Notes under the pieces: model-generated | The model's database searches: none | What the model saw: the letters and a program-made list of their open reading frames with translations, nothing else | What the model was told of the DNA's origin: nothing | DNA from: Flavobacteriaceae bacterium R38 | GTDB lineage: Bacteria; Bacteroidota; Bacteroidia; Flavobacteriales; Flavobacteriaceae | Length of the DNA stretch: 64,000 nt | Assembly (NCBI GenBank): GCA_009901575.1 | Contig: WXYP01000004.1 | Location: forward strand, 62,001 to 126,000 | Reading direction: 5' to 3' | Translations under genes and position numbers: made by a program | Shown here: positions 47,025 to 54,728 of the stretch, piece after piece | How positions within the stretch are numbered: position 1 is the stretch's first letter | Layout: each line of letters starts with the position of its first letter

Positions 47025-47059
47025 TCAAAACTCAAAACTCAAAACTCAAAACTCAAAAC
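47025..47059. repeat. Heptamer tandem repeat, TCAAAAC x 5
   Basis: Five perfect copies of TCAAAAC between the convergent dprA and trpS genes, ending a few bases before the trpS stop. A simple slippage-prone repeat; no reading frame runs through it. Confidence 0.85.
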
Positions 47060-47063
47060 TTAT

Positions 47064-48032
47064 CTAATATCCGACTTTAGCTCGAACTCTTTGTAAAACA
47101 TCATCAGCTATTTTCTTAGCTTTTTCTGCGCCAACAGCTAAAGCACTATCAATTTCTTCCAGGTTACCCATATAGTGATTAAAACGCTCCCGTTCTTCAG
47201 AGAAATGATCTACAAGCAACTCAAATAAAGCTTGTTTTGCATGTCCGTAACCATAATTACCACCTTCGTAGTTAGCTTTCATAGCTTTAATTTGGTCTTC
47301 CGATGCTATTAATTTATACAATGAAAAGACATTACAGCTTTTCCAATCCTTAGGTTCTTCCATTGGGGTGCTATCAGTTTGAATGCCCATAACCTGTTTT
47401 CTGAGTTTTTTATCCGGGAGAAAAAGATTGATAGTATTGTTTTTACTCTTACTCATTTTCTCGCCATCAGTACCAGGAATAAGCTGAGTTTCTTCCTGTA
47501 CTTTAACTTCAGGTAGTACAAAAACTTCTCCCATTTGGTTATGAAATCTCGAAGCAACATCTCTTGTTATCTCTAAATGCTGTATTTGATCTTTCCCCAC
47601 AGGAACAATATTTGCATCATACAACAAAATATCGGCAGCCATTAGCATTGGATAGGTAAATAACCCCGCATTTACATCTTCCAGTCTATCCGACTTATCT
47701 TTAAAAGAATGTGCTAATGTTAACCTTTGATACGGGAAAAAGCAGTTAAGATACCAGGCCAATTCAGTTACCTGAGGCACATCGCTTTGGCGATAAAAAA
47801 CAGTTTTTTCAATATCTAATCCGCAAGCCAACCAGGCAGCAGCAGTAGCATAGGTATTTTCTCTTAATTGTTTACCATCTTTAATCTGAGTTAAAGAATG
47901 CATATCAGCAATAAATAAAAAAGATTCATTTGCAGGATCTTTAGCCATGTTGATAGCCGGGATAATAGCCCCTAAAAGGTTTCCTAAATGTGGTGTTCCG
48001 GTACTTTGTACCCCTGTAAGCACTCTTGCCAT
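47064..48032 (-). CDS. trpS: Tryptophan--tRNA ligase
   Basis: A 322-residue class I aminoacyl-tRNA synthetase that charges tRNA-Trp. The HIGH-like motif is in TGTPHLGNLLGA near residue 13-20 and the KMSKS loop is GEKMSKSKNN near 195. Other typical stretches are FIADMHSLT and YPMLMAADILLYD. Standard bacterial length. A full -7 promoter element stands about 25 bases upstream of the ATG. Confidence 0.97.
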   Translation of the reverse strand: MARVLTGVQSTGTPHLGNLLGAIIPAINMAKDPANESFLFIADMHSLTQIKDGKQLRENTYATAAAWLACGLDIEKTVFYRQSDVPQVTELAWYLNCFFPYQRLTLAHSFKDKSDRLEDVNAGLFTYPMLMAADILLYDANIVPVGKDQIQHLEITRDVASRFHNQMGEVFVLPEVKVQEETQLIPGTDGEKMSKSKNNTINLFLPDKKLRKQVMGIQTDSTPMEEPKDWKSCNVFSLYKLIASEDQIKAMKANYEGGNYGYGHAKQALFELLVDHFSEERERFNHYMGNLEEIDSALAVGAEKAKKIADDVLQRVRAKVGY

Positions 48033-48054
48033 AATAGATTAAAAAAATAGAATG

Positions 48055-48062
48055 CAAAAGTA
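48055..48062 (-). promoter_or_regulatory. -7 promoter element of trpS
   Basis: Minus-strand TACTTTTG, a full TAnnTTTG match, 22 bases before the start codon at 48032. Confidence 0.6.
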
Positions 48063-48081
48063 TGAATATGGATATAATAAA

Positions 48082-48103
48082 AAAAGCGGCTTAAGCCGCT
48101 TTT
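48082..48103 (-). terminator. Terminator after the GlsB-like gene
   Basis: AAAAGCGGC-TTAA-GCCGCTTTT, a perfect 9-base stem. Read leftward, it is followed by a T-run of about seven, so it terminates the gene at 48122-48364 before the trpS promoter. Confidence 0.85.
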
Positions 48104-48121
48104 ACATATAACATTATGTTG

Positions 48122-48364
48122 TCACTTCTTTAATAACCCGGCAAGGAACAGAATAACTACAGCTCCTATAACTCCTGTAATTAAGTCGCCAACAATCCCA
48201 GATGCAATGTGTATCCCTAATATACCAAAGAGCCAATTCCCAAAAATTCCACCAACAATTCCTAGTATAATATTGATTAAAACCCCAAAACCACCACCTT
48301 TCATAATTTTACCACCTATCCAACCGGCCAGGCCTCCGATAAGTAATGCATAAAGTAATCCCAT
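48122..48364 (-). CDS. GlsB/YeaQ/YmgE family stress-response membrane protein
   Basis: An 80-residue transglycosylase-associated-type membrane protein with three Gly-rich helices: LLYALLIGGLAGWIGGKIMKG, VLINIILGIVGGIFGNWLFG and IGAVVILFLAGLLKK. The Gly pattern and the conserved GGKIMKGGGFG loop mark the family. It is usually induced by stress; the molecular role is not established. It has its own terminator and diverges from plsC. Confidence 0.92.
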   Translation of the reverse strand: MGLLYALLIGGLAGWIGGKIMKGGGFGVLINIILGIVGGIFGNWLFGILGIHIASGIVGDLITGVIGAVVILFLAGLLKK

Positions 48365-48413
48365 AATTAAAAATTTAAAAGTTAGTATTTAAATGTACAT
48401 AATCTTTTTAGAT

Positions 48414-48421
48414 TATTTTTG
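48414..48421 (+). promoter_or_regulatory. -7 promoter element of plsC
   Basis: TATTTTTG, a full TAnnTTTG match, only five bases before the ATG at 48427. The transcript would start at or next to the start codon. Confidence 0.5.
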
Positions 48422-48426
48422 ACATC

Positions 48427-49170
48427 ATGAAATTCTTCTTTAAACGGCTTTTTTATATTATTTGGAGAGTTTGGTTCTATATTTTAGTAGCTGTGCCTAT
48501 TATTGTGTTATTTCCTTTTCTCTTAATCTTCTCTTCGAATGAACGTTTATATCCCCAGTTTTTTTGGATGGCCAGAAACATCTGGGCCAATATTATCATT
48601 TATGGGATGGGGTTTTATCCTGTAATTAAAACCGAAGAAAAAATAAAGAGAGGAAAGAGTTATATGCTGATAGCAAATCATACCAGTATGCTGGATATTA
48701 TGCTGATGCTAAAAGTATCAGGAAATCCGTTTGTTTTTGTTGGAAAGAAAGAATTAGCCAAGATGCCGGTATTTGGATTTTTTTATAAACGGGTATGTAT
48801 TATGGTAGACAGAAGTAGTATAAAAAGCAGATCTGCTGTTTATGAAAGAGCAAAAGCCAGGTTAGATCAAGGGTTGAGTATTTGTATTTTTCCTGAAGGA
48901 GGTGTACCCGAAGAAGATGTTTTTCTAGATGAATTTAAAGATGGAGCCTTTCGCCTGGCTATTGAGTATCAAATCCCGATAGTGCCAATTACTTTTGGCG
49001 ATAATAAAAAGCGTTTTCCATTTAATTTTTATAAAGGTAGTTTAGGAAGAATGAGAGCTAAAACCCATAGGTTTATTGAAACCAAAGGATTAGTCCAAGA
49101 AGATAAAATGGTTTTAAAAACAAAAGCCAGAAAAGTTATTAATGAGCAATTGATAGATTTTCAGAAATAA
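48427..49170 (+). CDS. plsC: 1-acyl-sn-glycerol-3-phosphate acyltransferase
   Basis: A 247-residue inner-membrane enzyme that acylates lysophosphatidate to phosphatidate. A long hydrophobic front (residues 5-37) is followed by the acyltransferase motif I NHTSMLDIM (catalytic His and Asp at about 83 and 88), motif II around KRVCIMVDRSS and motif III FPEGGVPEED, and IVPITFGDNKK. Family and reaction are clear; chain preference is not. A bidirectional hairpin follows directly after the stop. Confidence 0.94.
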   Translation: MKFFFKRLFYIIWRVWFYILVAVPIIVLFPFLLIFSSNERLYPQFFWMARNIWANIIIYGMGFYPVIKTEEKIKRGKSYMLIANHTSMLDIMLMLKVSGNPFVFVGKKELAKMPVFGFFYKRVCIMVDRSSIKSRSAVYERAKARLDQGLSICIFPEGGVPEEDVFLDEFKDGAFRLAIEYQIPIVPITFGDNKKRFPFNFYKGSLGRMRAKTHRFIETKGLVQEDKMVLKTKARKVINEQLIDFQK

Positions 49171-49171
49171 G

Positions 49172-49201
49172 AAAAGGACCGTATGAATATACGGTCCTTT
49201 T
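49172..49201. terminator. Bidirectional terminator between plsC and the barrel protein gene
   Basis: Stem AAAAGGACCGTAT (49172-49184) with ATACGGTCCTTTT (49189-49201), perfect over 13 bases, loop GAAT. A-rich on one side and T-rich on the other, serving both strands. Confidence 0.85.
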
Positions 49202-49232
49202 ACGTCATTGCTTTTCGTACAATGATACCTAA

Positions 49233-50747
49233 CTAAAACCTAAAACTAAAGCCTGTATAAAACCCTAATGTATAGGGTTTGAAATTTCCACTATTACTAG
49301 AAAATGTGTTTAATTGATATTTAAAAACAGGTTCCAAATTAAACTGAATCTTGTTTGAAAAATTATAATCTATTCCAATTCCGATGTTAGTACTAAAATT
49401 GGTATTGTTTAAATTGTTTGCTTCTCCAACTTGAGAGGTAAAATTTTCTGACTGAACAAAAATGGAATTTTCAGTTAAAAACAATGTACTCATCCCTCCA
49501 ATAACATTAATTCCCAATCTCTTGTCAATAAGCCTGTATTTTACTTCTAAAGGAATTTCGATATACCCTAACTCTTGTGTCAAAACAGCATCGGCTTCTG
49601 GGGCAGAAGCAAAGAAGAGTGCATTACTAAAACTACTTGCTTCGTTGGAGAGATTCCTGTTTTGAGCATCGTTTATAACTACATTGGCTGCATTATTATT
49701 GAAAGCCACATTTTCAAATGCTGGTGTTGACTGGCTGATAGCATTAGTATTAGAAGCTACCGTAATATTGTTGGTATCGTAGCCATAGTTAACTTTGCTA
49801 ATCCCGGAGCGAATACTTAAACGTTTTGTAACTTGATAAGCGATGTTTACACCATAACTCAGATTAGCATTAGACGATTTAATATTATCTGTAAGCTGTG
49901 AGCTTATAGGAGATCCGTTACTTAGAGAACTAAAAAATACAGGGGCAACAGAAGGATTAAGGCTCCACCTTTTTTCTGACTCTGCAACGACATTACTTTC
50001 TTTGAGTCTTTTTTGTTCTTCAATAGCTTCTTCGATGGTGATTTTCTTTTCTTCGGAAGAAGCAACTTTAGGATCACTTTCTATACTTTCATCGATGAGG
50101 TCTTTTTTTATCTTCGATGTACCCTCGTTCTTTTTGTTACCTTCTGCAACTACACTTTCTGAAGTTTCTACAATTTTCTCTTCTGTTTTTATAACGGAGG
50201 TATCGTTTTTTGATGGTACCTTATCTTCATCATCCAGAACAGCGATACGAGAATCACGATCTTCCGTTACTGTTTTTTCTTTTAGATCCTTCTGAGATGC
50301 TTTGTCATTTTTATCTCTTGTATTTTTCGAAGCAACTCCGGTAGAAACTTTAAATGTATCATCAATTTCCTGTTTTTGCTCAAGAATATCCCTGGTATTA
50401 TTTTTTGATGCTTCTTTGGTTGATGGGTTTTCTGTATTATTATTTTCAAGATTTTCAAGAGTTGAAGGGATCTCGGTATCTTTGGTGTCTGTTATAATTT
50501 CTTGTTCGGGAAATGTGATTTCATCAGCTTTAAAAATACGATTGTAATTATAACCCAGTGTAAATAATAAAGCTAGGGTAGCAGCAATCCCTCCCAGTCT
50601 CCACCATATAGGAATAACCTTTTTAGATTCCTTTTCCTCAGCAGCTAGTTTCCCTTCAATTTGTTTCCACAATTGATTATCTGGGGTCGGATCAAAATCC
50701 TTAAACTTCTCCTGGAATAACCTATCTATGTTCTTTTTATCACTCAT
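49233..50747 (-). CDS. Single-pass membrane protein with long charged linker and C-terminal outer-membrane barrel; probable anti-sigma partner
   Basis: A 504-residue protein in three parts. Residues 1-43 are cytoplasmic and acidic (DRLFQEKFKDFDPTPDNQLW, a phrase common in sigma-partner proteins of Bacteroidota). A membrane helix spans about 45-66. A linker from 70 to about 260 is rich in Glu, Lys, Asp, Ser, Thr and Asn and looks disordered. The last 240 residues alternate like an outer-membrane barrel and end in FSFRF. The start lies 3 bases after the ECF sigma gene, so the pair is translated together. The sequence suggests anchoring of the inner to the outer membrane. Anti-sigma function is inferred from order. 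Confidence 0.78.
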   Translation of the reverse strand: MSDKKNIDRLFQEKFKDFDPTPDNQLWKQIEGKLAAEEKESKKVIPIWWRLGGIAATLALLFTLGYNYNRIFKADEITFPEQEIITDTKDTEIPSTLENLENNNTENPSTKEASKNNTRDILEQKQEIDDTFKVSTGVASKNTRDKNDKASQKDLKEKTVTEDRDSRIAVLDDEDKVPSKNDTSVIKTEEKIVETSESVVAEGNKKNEGTSKIKKDLIDESIESDPKVASSEEKKITIEEAIEEQKRLKESNVVAESEKRWSLNPSVAPVFFSSLSNGSPISSQLTDNIKSSNANLSYGVNIAYQVTKRLSIRSGISKVNYGYDTNNITVASNTNAISQSTPAFENVAFNNNAANVVINDAQNRNLSNEASSFSNALFFASAPEADAVLTQELGYIEIPLEVKYRLIDKRLGINVIGGMSTLFLTENSIFVQSENFTSQVGEANNLNNTNFSTNIGIGIDYNFSNKIQFNLEPVFKYQLNTFSSNSGNFKPYTLGFYTGFSFRF

Positions 50748-50750
50748 CCT

Positions 50751-51302
50751 TTATAGTGATTCCACTTTTCTTTTTAAACCATCTTCTTCAATTTTAGTTT
50801 TCAAAATCATTCTGGCTCTTGCTAAATTTGATTTTGAAGTACCTTCTGAAATTTTCATAAGTTCGCTTATTTCCTTATGAGAATAACCATCCAGAACATA
50901 CATACTAAAAGTTAACCGATACCTGTCCGGTAATTGCTGGATTAAATCCAGCAGGTAATCTAAACTAACATCTTCACTATTATCGATATCTACTTCAACA
51001 ACATCTTCAATTTCTTTAGAAGTTATTTCAAATAGTGATTCCTTTTCTTTTCTATATTTCTGAAGGACTGTATTTACCGCCACTCTCCTTATCCAGCCTT
51101 CAAAAGAACCTTTAAAATTGTATTGCTCAATTTTGTTAAAAATAGTCATAAAACTATCCTGCAGATTATCCTCTGCCTCTGCTTTACTACGAGAATACTT
51201 AAGGCAAACACCAAATATTTTATTACTATACAGTTTAAAAAGTTCTTCTTGTGCTTTCCTTTCTCGTTTTTTGCATTGTTTTATGAGTTGTTCTAAACTC
51301 AC
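50751..51302 (-). CDS. RNA polymerase sigma factor, ECF subfamily
   Basis: A 183-residue sigma-70 factor with region 2 (FKLYSNKIFGVCLKYSRSKA, EDNLQDSFMTIFNKIEQY, FEGWIRRVAVNTVLQKYRK) and region 4 (LIQQLPDRYRLTFSMYVLDG, SHKEISELMKISEGTSKSNL). Together with the adjacent membrane protein it forms a sigma/partner pair typical of envelope-sensing in Bacteroidota. The gene upstream is a lipoprotein gene ending 22 bases before; target promoters cannot be named. Confidence 0.94.
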   Translation of the reverse strand: MSLEQLIKQCKKRERKAQEELFKLYSNKIFGVCLKYSRSKAEAEDNLQDSFMTIFNKIEQYNFKGSFEGWIRRVAVNTVLQKYRKEKESLFEITSKEIEDVVEVDIDNSEDVSLDYLLDLIQQLPDRYRLTFSMYVLDGYSHKEISELMKISEGTSKSNLARARMILKTKIEEDGLKRKVESL

Positions 51303-51324
51303 TAATAGTTATTTTCTATTTTAT

Positions 51325-51738
51325 TTATTTTACTGTTACCTCTATAGTTAAAAATTCGTCCAGGCCATTTTCATCTTCACCTTTCCAAAACAGGAATTTA
51401 AAATTTCCAGTATTTTTTGCTACAAAAGGAAATGAAATCTGAGATTTTTCTGTAACCAGAGTTTCACAATTTTCTTCCTGGATAAATGTAGCCGCCAAAG
51501 CAAATGTGAATGTATTATTTTCAATATCTTCATCCAAAATTATAAAACCATCTGTAAAATGACAGCTGGAAGGCCTTGAATAAGTTAACGGAATTTGAAA
51601 AGGAATATTTACAGAAGCAGACGCTATAGGTTTTCCCGGTTCAACCCCTAATTTAACAACATCAAAATTAGTACCATCATCACTTACGTTACATGAAAAT
51701 AAAATAGCAACTAAAAAAAATGCAAATAGCTTTCTCAT
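51325..51738 (-). CDS. Hypothetical lipoprotein upstream of the sigma factor
   Basis: A 137-residue exported protein with signal and lipobox VAILFSC (Cys near residue 16). The body alternates short beta-strand-like stretches (FIILDEDIENNTFTFALAAT, ISFPFVAKNTGNFKFLFW), suggesting an Ig-like fold. It has a pair of cysteines (SSCHF and ENCET). The start is ATG 51738, directly ahead of the signal peptide; ATG codons at 51750 and 51771 would add a non-signal front. No family recognised; likely read with the sigma gene. Confidence 0.6.
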   Translation of the reverse strand: MRKLFAFFLVAILFSCNVSDDGTNFDVVKLGVEPGKPIASASVNIPFQIPLTYSRPSSCHFTDGFIILDEDIENNTFTFALAATFIQEENCETLVTEKSQISFPFVAKNTGNFKFLFWKGEDENGLDEFLTIEVTVK

Positions 51739-51813
51739 AAATAAAAGCATAACTTTCAAATAAGATGGCAAAAAGTAAAATAGGTTGCGTCCGGGAAAGT
51801 GTTTTTTAAATAT

Positions 51814-53043
51814 TTATTTTAATTTTTCTAAATCAGTTTGATATTCTATCAAATTGGAATCGGAATTTTTGATAGCAATTTCAACAGCTTTATGGTAATA
51901 GGACTTTGCCTTTTTAGTATTATTTTTTACAAAATAAAAATCTCCTAAACCATTTAAGATTAACGAAGAGTTTTCAAATTTTTCTAATCCGGCATTGAAT
52001 ATTTGAAATGCCTGATCAAAATTATGATGCTTAAGATAGAATTGAGCATACCTGTTAAACCACAGATCTCTTGTTTTTGATTTGTAATAATCGTCGAACT
52101 CTTCCATGAAAAACTTAAAAGCTTTATAGTTATCTTCTTTCATAGCTTGTAGCAAGAGAAAGTGTTTTGTGTCTTTATGAATGTCCTCAGCGATATTATA
52201 TTTTTCACCTCTCTTTTTATAATGTATTTTTAAAGCTTTCATAGCTCCAAAATCTTCAAACTCTTTTAAACTGTAAAACCGTATAGGAATATAATCCATG
52301 AAATAAGCGTTTAAGCCTTCGTGAATTGTTCTGGTTGGTGTTGAATGATGATGTTCATTTTTAAGAGAGGTATAGTGCCATTTAATATGATGTGAAGCGT
52401 TTTCTTTAAAAGTATTGCTTAAGCTGTCTATTGATTCTATAGCCCATGACTCTAGCGGACTAAGCGTGTAATAGATAAAATTACTTGTCTTTTTATCGTC
52501 AATTAATCTTTTCTTTAGCATTGCGATTCTATTTTCATCCAGGTGGGTAGGGCTGGCAATTAAATAGGTAGTAAATAACTTTTGATATCTGGCTAATATT
52601 TCTATTGCTAATCCGCCTCCCATTTCCCAACCAAAAAGCATACGTACTTGAGATGTACGATAGTTTTTATCTACAAAAGAAATGAGTTCTTGTTCTAAGA
52701 ACTGGGTGAAAGTTTCTGATTGTTCATAGAATAACTTACGTCTTTTATTATTATCGGTGTTTATACCAATAACAATAAAGTCCGGAGTTTTCTCTTGCCA
52801 TTGAAGTGTTTTTTGATAAAGAATGCCATTTAAGAAATAACGCTGACCATCTAAAATATATAATACGGGATATTCTTTATCTGATTCTGAATACCCGTTG
52901 GGTAAAAAAACTTGAATTTCTCTCTCTTCATTGAGTATTTCTGATTTAATAGAAAAAACCTGGCCAACATTTATATTAGTTTGAGGATAAACCTGAGTGC
53001 ATAAAAAGAAGACTAGTGATGAGAGATAAATTTTAAAATTCAT
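51814..53043 (-). CDS. Esterase-fold (alpha/beta hydrolase, EstD/Fes-like) protein with C-terminal TPR, nucleophile replaced
   Basis: A 409-residue exported protein: signal peptide to about VYPQ (20), PF00756-type esterase fold to about 270 (REIQVFLPNGYSESDKEYPV, LYILDGQRYFLNG), then TPR-like helices (FENSSLILNGLGDFYFVKNN, KAKSYYHKAVEIAIKN). The nucleophile elbow normally G-x-S-x-G-G reads GWEMGG at 138-143, with Glu140 in place of Ser; the nucleotide sequence reads GGT TGG GAA ATG GGA. The His-rich NEHHHSTPTRTIHEGL segment is kept. Hydrolysis by the usual mechanism is therefore unlikely and a binding or scaffold role possible. A terminator lies just upstream. Confidence 0.8.
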   Translation of the reverse strand: MNFKIYLSSLVFFLCTQVYPQTNINVGQVFSIKSEILNEEREIQVFLPNGYSESDKEYPVLYILDGQRYFLNGILYQKTLQWQEKTPDFIVIGINTDNNKRRKLFYEQSETFTQFLEQELISFVDKNYRTSQVRMLFGWEMGGGLAIEILARYQKLFTTYLIASPTHLDENRIAMLKKRLIDDKKTSNFIYYTLSPLESWAIESIDSLSNTFKENASHHIKWHYTSLKNEHHHSTPTRTIHEGLNAYFMDYIPIRFYSLKEFEDFGAMKALKIHYKKRGEKYNIAEDIHKDTKHFLLLQAMKEDNYKAFKFFMEEFDDYYKSKTRDLWFNRYAQFYLKHHNFDQAFQIFNAGLEKFENSSLILNGLGDFYFVKNNTKKAKSYYHKAVEIAIKNSDSNLIEYQTDLEKLK

Positions 53044-53075
53044 TGGTTTTCAATAATGACGTTAGTTTAAAAAAT

Positions 53076-53105
53076 AAAAAACCGAGGAATTAACCTCGGT
53101 TTTTT
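53076..53105 (-). terminator. Terminator of recA
   Basis: Stem AAAAAACCGAGG (53076-53087) with CCTCGGTTTTTT (53094-53105), loop AATTAA. It begins on the base after the recA stop codon; flanking A/T tracts let it work on both strands. Confidence 0.88.
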
Positions 53106-54113
53106 CTAATCGTTTAAGGCTTTTAAAGCCTCCCTAATTTTTCCTTCTAACTCTTCGAGGAGTTCAGGATTGTCTTGCAATAATAATTTTACTGCATCTC
53201 TACCTTGACCGAGTTTAGTATCTCCATAACTAAACCATGATCCACTCTTTTTCACAATCTCATATTCTACTCCTATGTCTAAAATTTCCCCTATTCTGGA
53301 AATCCCTCCTCCATACATAATATCAAATTCTGTTGTTTTAAATGGAGGAGCTACTTTATTTTTAACAACCTTAACTCTGGTTTTATTTCCTGCAACCTCT
53401 CCATCATTATTTTTGATTTGAGTAGAACGTCGTATATCCAATCGTACAGAAGCATAAAACTTAAGTGCATTACCTCCGGTAGTAGTCTCCGGATTACCAA
53501 ACATAACGCCTATTTTTTCACGAAGCTGGTTAATAAAAATAACTGTACAGTTTGTCTTGCTTATGGTTGAAGTAAGCTTTCTTAACGCCTGAGACATTAA
53601 ACGTGCATGAAGCCCCATTTTAGAGTCACCCATTTCTCCTTCAATTTCACTTTTAGGTGTTAAAGCAGCAACAGAATCGACAATAACAATATCAATAGCT
53701 CCGGAACGAATAAGGTTTTCTGTAATTTCCAATGCCTGTTCTCCATGATCAGGTTGAGAAATAATAAGGTTATCTATATCAACTCCTAGTTTTTCAGCAT
53801 AAAAACGATCAAAAGCATGTTCTGCATCAATGAAAGCAGCGATACCTCCTGCTTTTTGAGCTTCGGCGATGGCATGCAATGTTAGTGTTGTTTTTCCTGA
53901 AGATTCCGGACCATATATCTCGATAACTCTTCCTTTTGGATATCCACCTATACCAAGGGCAATATCCAGGCCAATAGAACCTGTAGGAATTACTTCAACT
54001 TCTTCTACAACACTATCTCCTAGCTTCATAACAGCCCCTTTCCCATAAGTTTTATCCAACTTATCCAGAGTAAGTTTTAAGGCTTTTAATTTTGCATCTT
54101 TCTCAGAACTCAT
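53106..54113 (-). CDS. recA: Recombinase A
   Basis: A 335-residue ATP-dependent strand-exchange protein. It starts [13 protein letters not shown] at ATG 54113; the frame is open 129 bases further but that part is not conserved. Walker [38 protein letters not shown]-type stretch (only the core quoted), loop 2 region [20 protein letters not shown] and the C-terminal [10 protein letters not shown] are all intact. The C-terminal tail is short and mildly acidic. Single gene with its own terminator. Confidence 0.97.
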   Translation of the reverse strand: MSSEKDAKLKALKLTLDKLDKTYGKGAVMKLGDSVVEEVEVIPTGSIGLDIALGIGGYPKGRVIEIYGPESSGKTTLTLHAIAEAQKAGGIAAFIDAEHAFDRFYAEKLGVDIDNLIISQPDHGEQALEITENLIRSGAIDIVIVDSVAALTPKSEIEGEMGDSKMGLHARLMSQALRKLTSTISKTNCTVIFINQLREKIGVMFGNPETTTGGNALKFYASVRLDIRRSTQIKNNDGEVAGNKTRVKVVKNKVAPPFKTTEFDIMYGGGISRIGEILDIGVEYEIVKKSGSWFSYGDTKLGQGRDAVKLLLQDNPELLEELEGKIREALKALND

Positions 54114-54253
54114 ATTTATATATCTAAATAAATTAACGCTTGCTAAAATACTATTTCTTTTCTCAGAATACAATTTGCCACGCAACCTTTTTCTTTTTTC
54201 TACATCAATATAAAAAACACCAAAACCAATCATGAAAATCAACCATTACAGGT
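54114..54253. other. Region upstream of recA without a gene
   Basis: AT-rich leader between recA and the start of the first small frame. I see no clear TAnnTTTG match for recA and no RNA gene. The open frame that extends recA upstream is likely chance. Confidence 0.5.
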
Positions 54254-54370
54254 GTGAAAACAATACTCAAAAAATTGATTCTTTTTTGCTTAATAATCAG
54301 TTTGATAGGGTATTCTGGAGGTGGTAGAAATAATGAAGTAAGAGAAGCATTAATTAGGAAAAACGTTTAA
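54254..54370 (+). CDS. Possible small membrane protein or decayed signal-peptide gene
   Basis: A 38-codon frame from GTG 54254. The translated front KTILKKLILFCLIISLIGYS is a perfect membrane or signal helix, then GGGRNNEVREALIRKNV. It may be a small membrane protein or the remnant of a lipoprotein gene that lost its body. No promoter match seen. Evidence is the non-random hydrophobic composition only. Confidence 0.25.
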   Translation: MKTILKKLILFCLIISLIGYSGGGRNNEVREALIRKNV

Positions 54371-54484
54371 CTATTTGCTTTTTGAAACAGAACAGGAATG
54401 TTTAGATGCGTAATCCGATTCTGGTTTTTTTATTAATTGTTTTCAGAGTTTAAAATTTAAATATAACAACAACTTTATATTAGT

Positions 54485-54571
54485 ATGAGATTCATTAAAA
54501 AAACACTCCTGTCGCAATTGACCAGTGTATCAGTTGCTGTAATGGGGAATACAAAACTAGATGGTGGTTAG
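54485..54571 (+). CDS. Possible 28-residue peptide before a hairpin and terminator
   Basis: ATG 54485 to TAG 54571, with beginning MRFIKKTLLSQL and end GNTKLDGG. It ends two bases before a 13-base inverted repeat (54573-54585 with 54603-54615), and a strong terminator follows. The Lys-rich, then Ser/Val-rich, then GG-ended composition recalls leader peptides, but no homologue is known to me. Confidence 0.25.
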   Translation: MRFIKKTLLSQLTSVSVAVMGNTKLDGG

Positions 54572-54572
54572 C

Positions 54573-54615
54573 ACCGTTATTATTTATACAATTTATTAAA
54601 AAAAATAATAACGGT
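54573..54615 (+). other. Inverted repeat of 13 bases in the recA-trhO gap
   Basis: ACCGTTATTATTT (54573-54585) and AAATAATAACGGT (54603-54615), perfect, with a 17-base AT-rich loop. It stands just before the terminator at 54624, so it is likely part of the same transcript, either an RNA structure or an operator. Confidence 0.5.
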
Positions 54616-54623
54616 TTAGTCAG

Positions 54624-54660
54624 AAAAAGAGCTTTAAGATATTTTAAAGCTCTTTTTTTT
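54624..54660 (+). terminator. Strong terminator with no recognised gene before it
   Basis: AAAAAGAGCTTTAA (54624-54637) with TTAAAGCTCTTTTT (54644-54657), perfect 14-base stem, loop GATATT, then more T. It closes a transcript running from somewhere in 54243-54623 on the plus strand, which holds no known gene. A small RNA or small protein gene is implied. Confidence 0.8.
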
Positions 54661-54682
54661 TATGCCTGTTTATAAAAAATAA

Positions 54683-54690
54683 TACTTTTG
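54683..54690 (+). promoter_or_regulatory. -7 promoter element of trhO
   Basis: TACTTTTG, a full TAnnTTTG match, 38 bases before the trhO ATG and downstream of the terminator. Confidence 0.6.
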
Positions 54691-54728
54691 CAAAAAATAA
54701 ATTCTTTAACCTTAAAAAATAGTATAGC

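Noticed and set aside
47025-47059. CRISPR-like array
   Set aside because: The TCAAAAC units are 7 bases long with no spacers; it is a simple tandem repeat.
54114-54242. N-terminal extension of RecA by 43 residues
   Set aside because: The frame is open, but the RecA family begins at MSSEKDAK or similar; the extension has no conserved pattern and would be unique.
54485-54660. A tRNA or tmRNA-like gene in the recA-trhO gap
   Set aside because: No cloverleaf, no T-arm sequence and no CCA-end context could be found; the hairpins fit an operator or terminator better.
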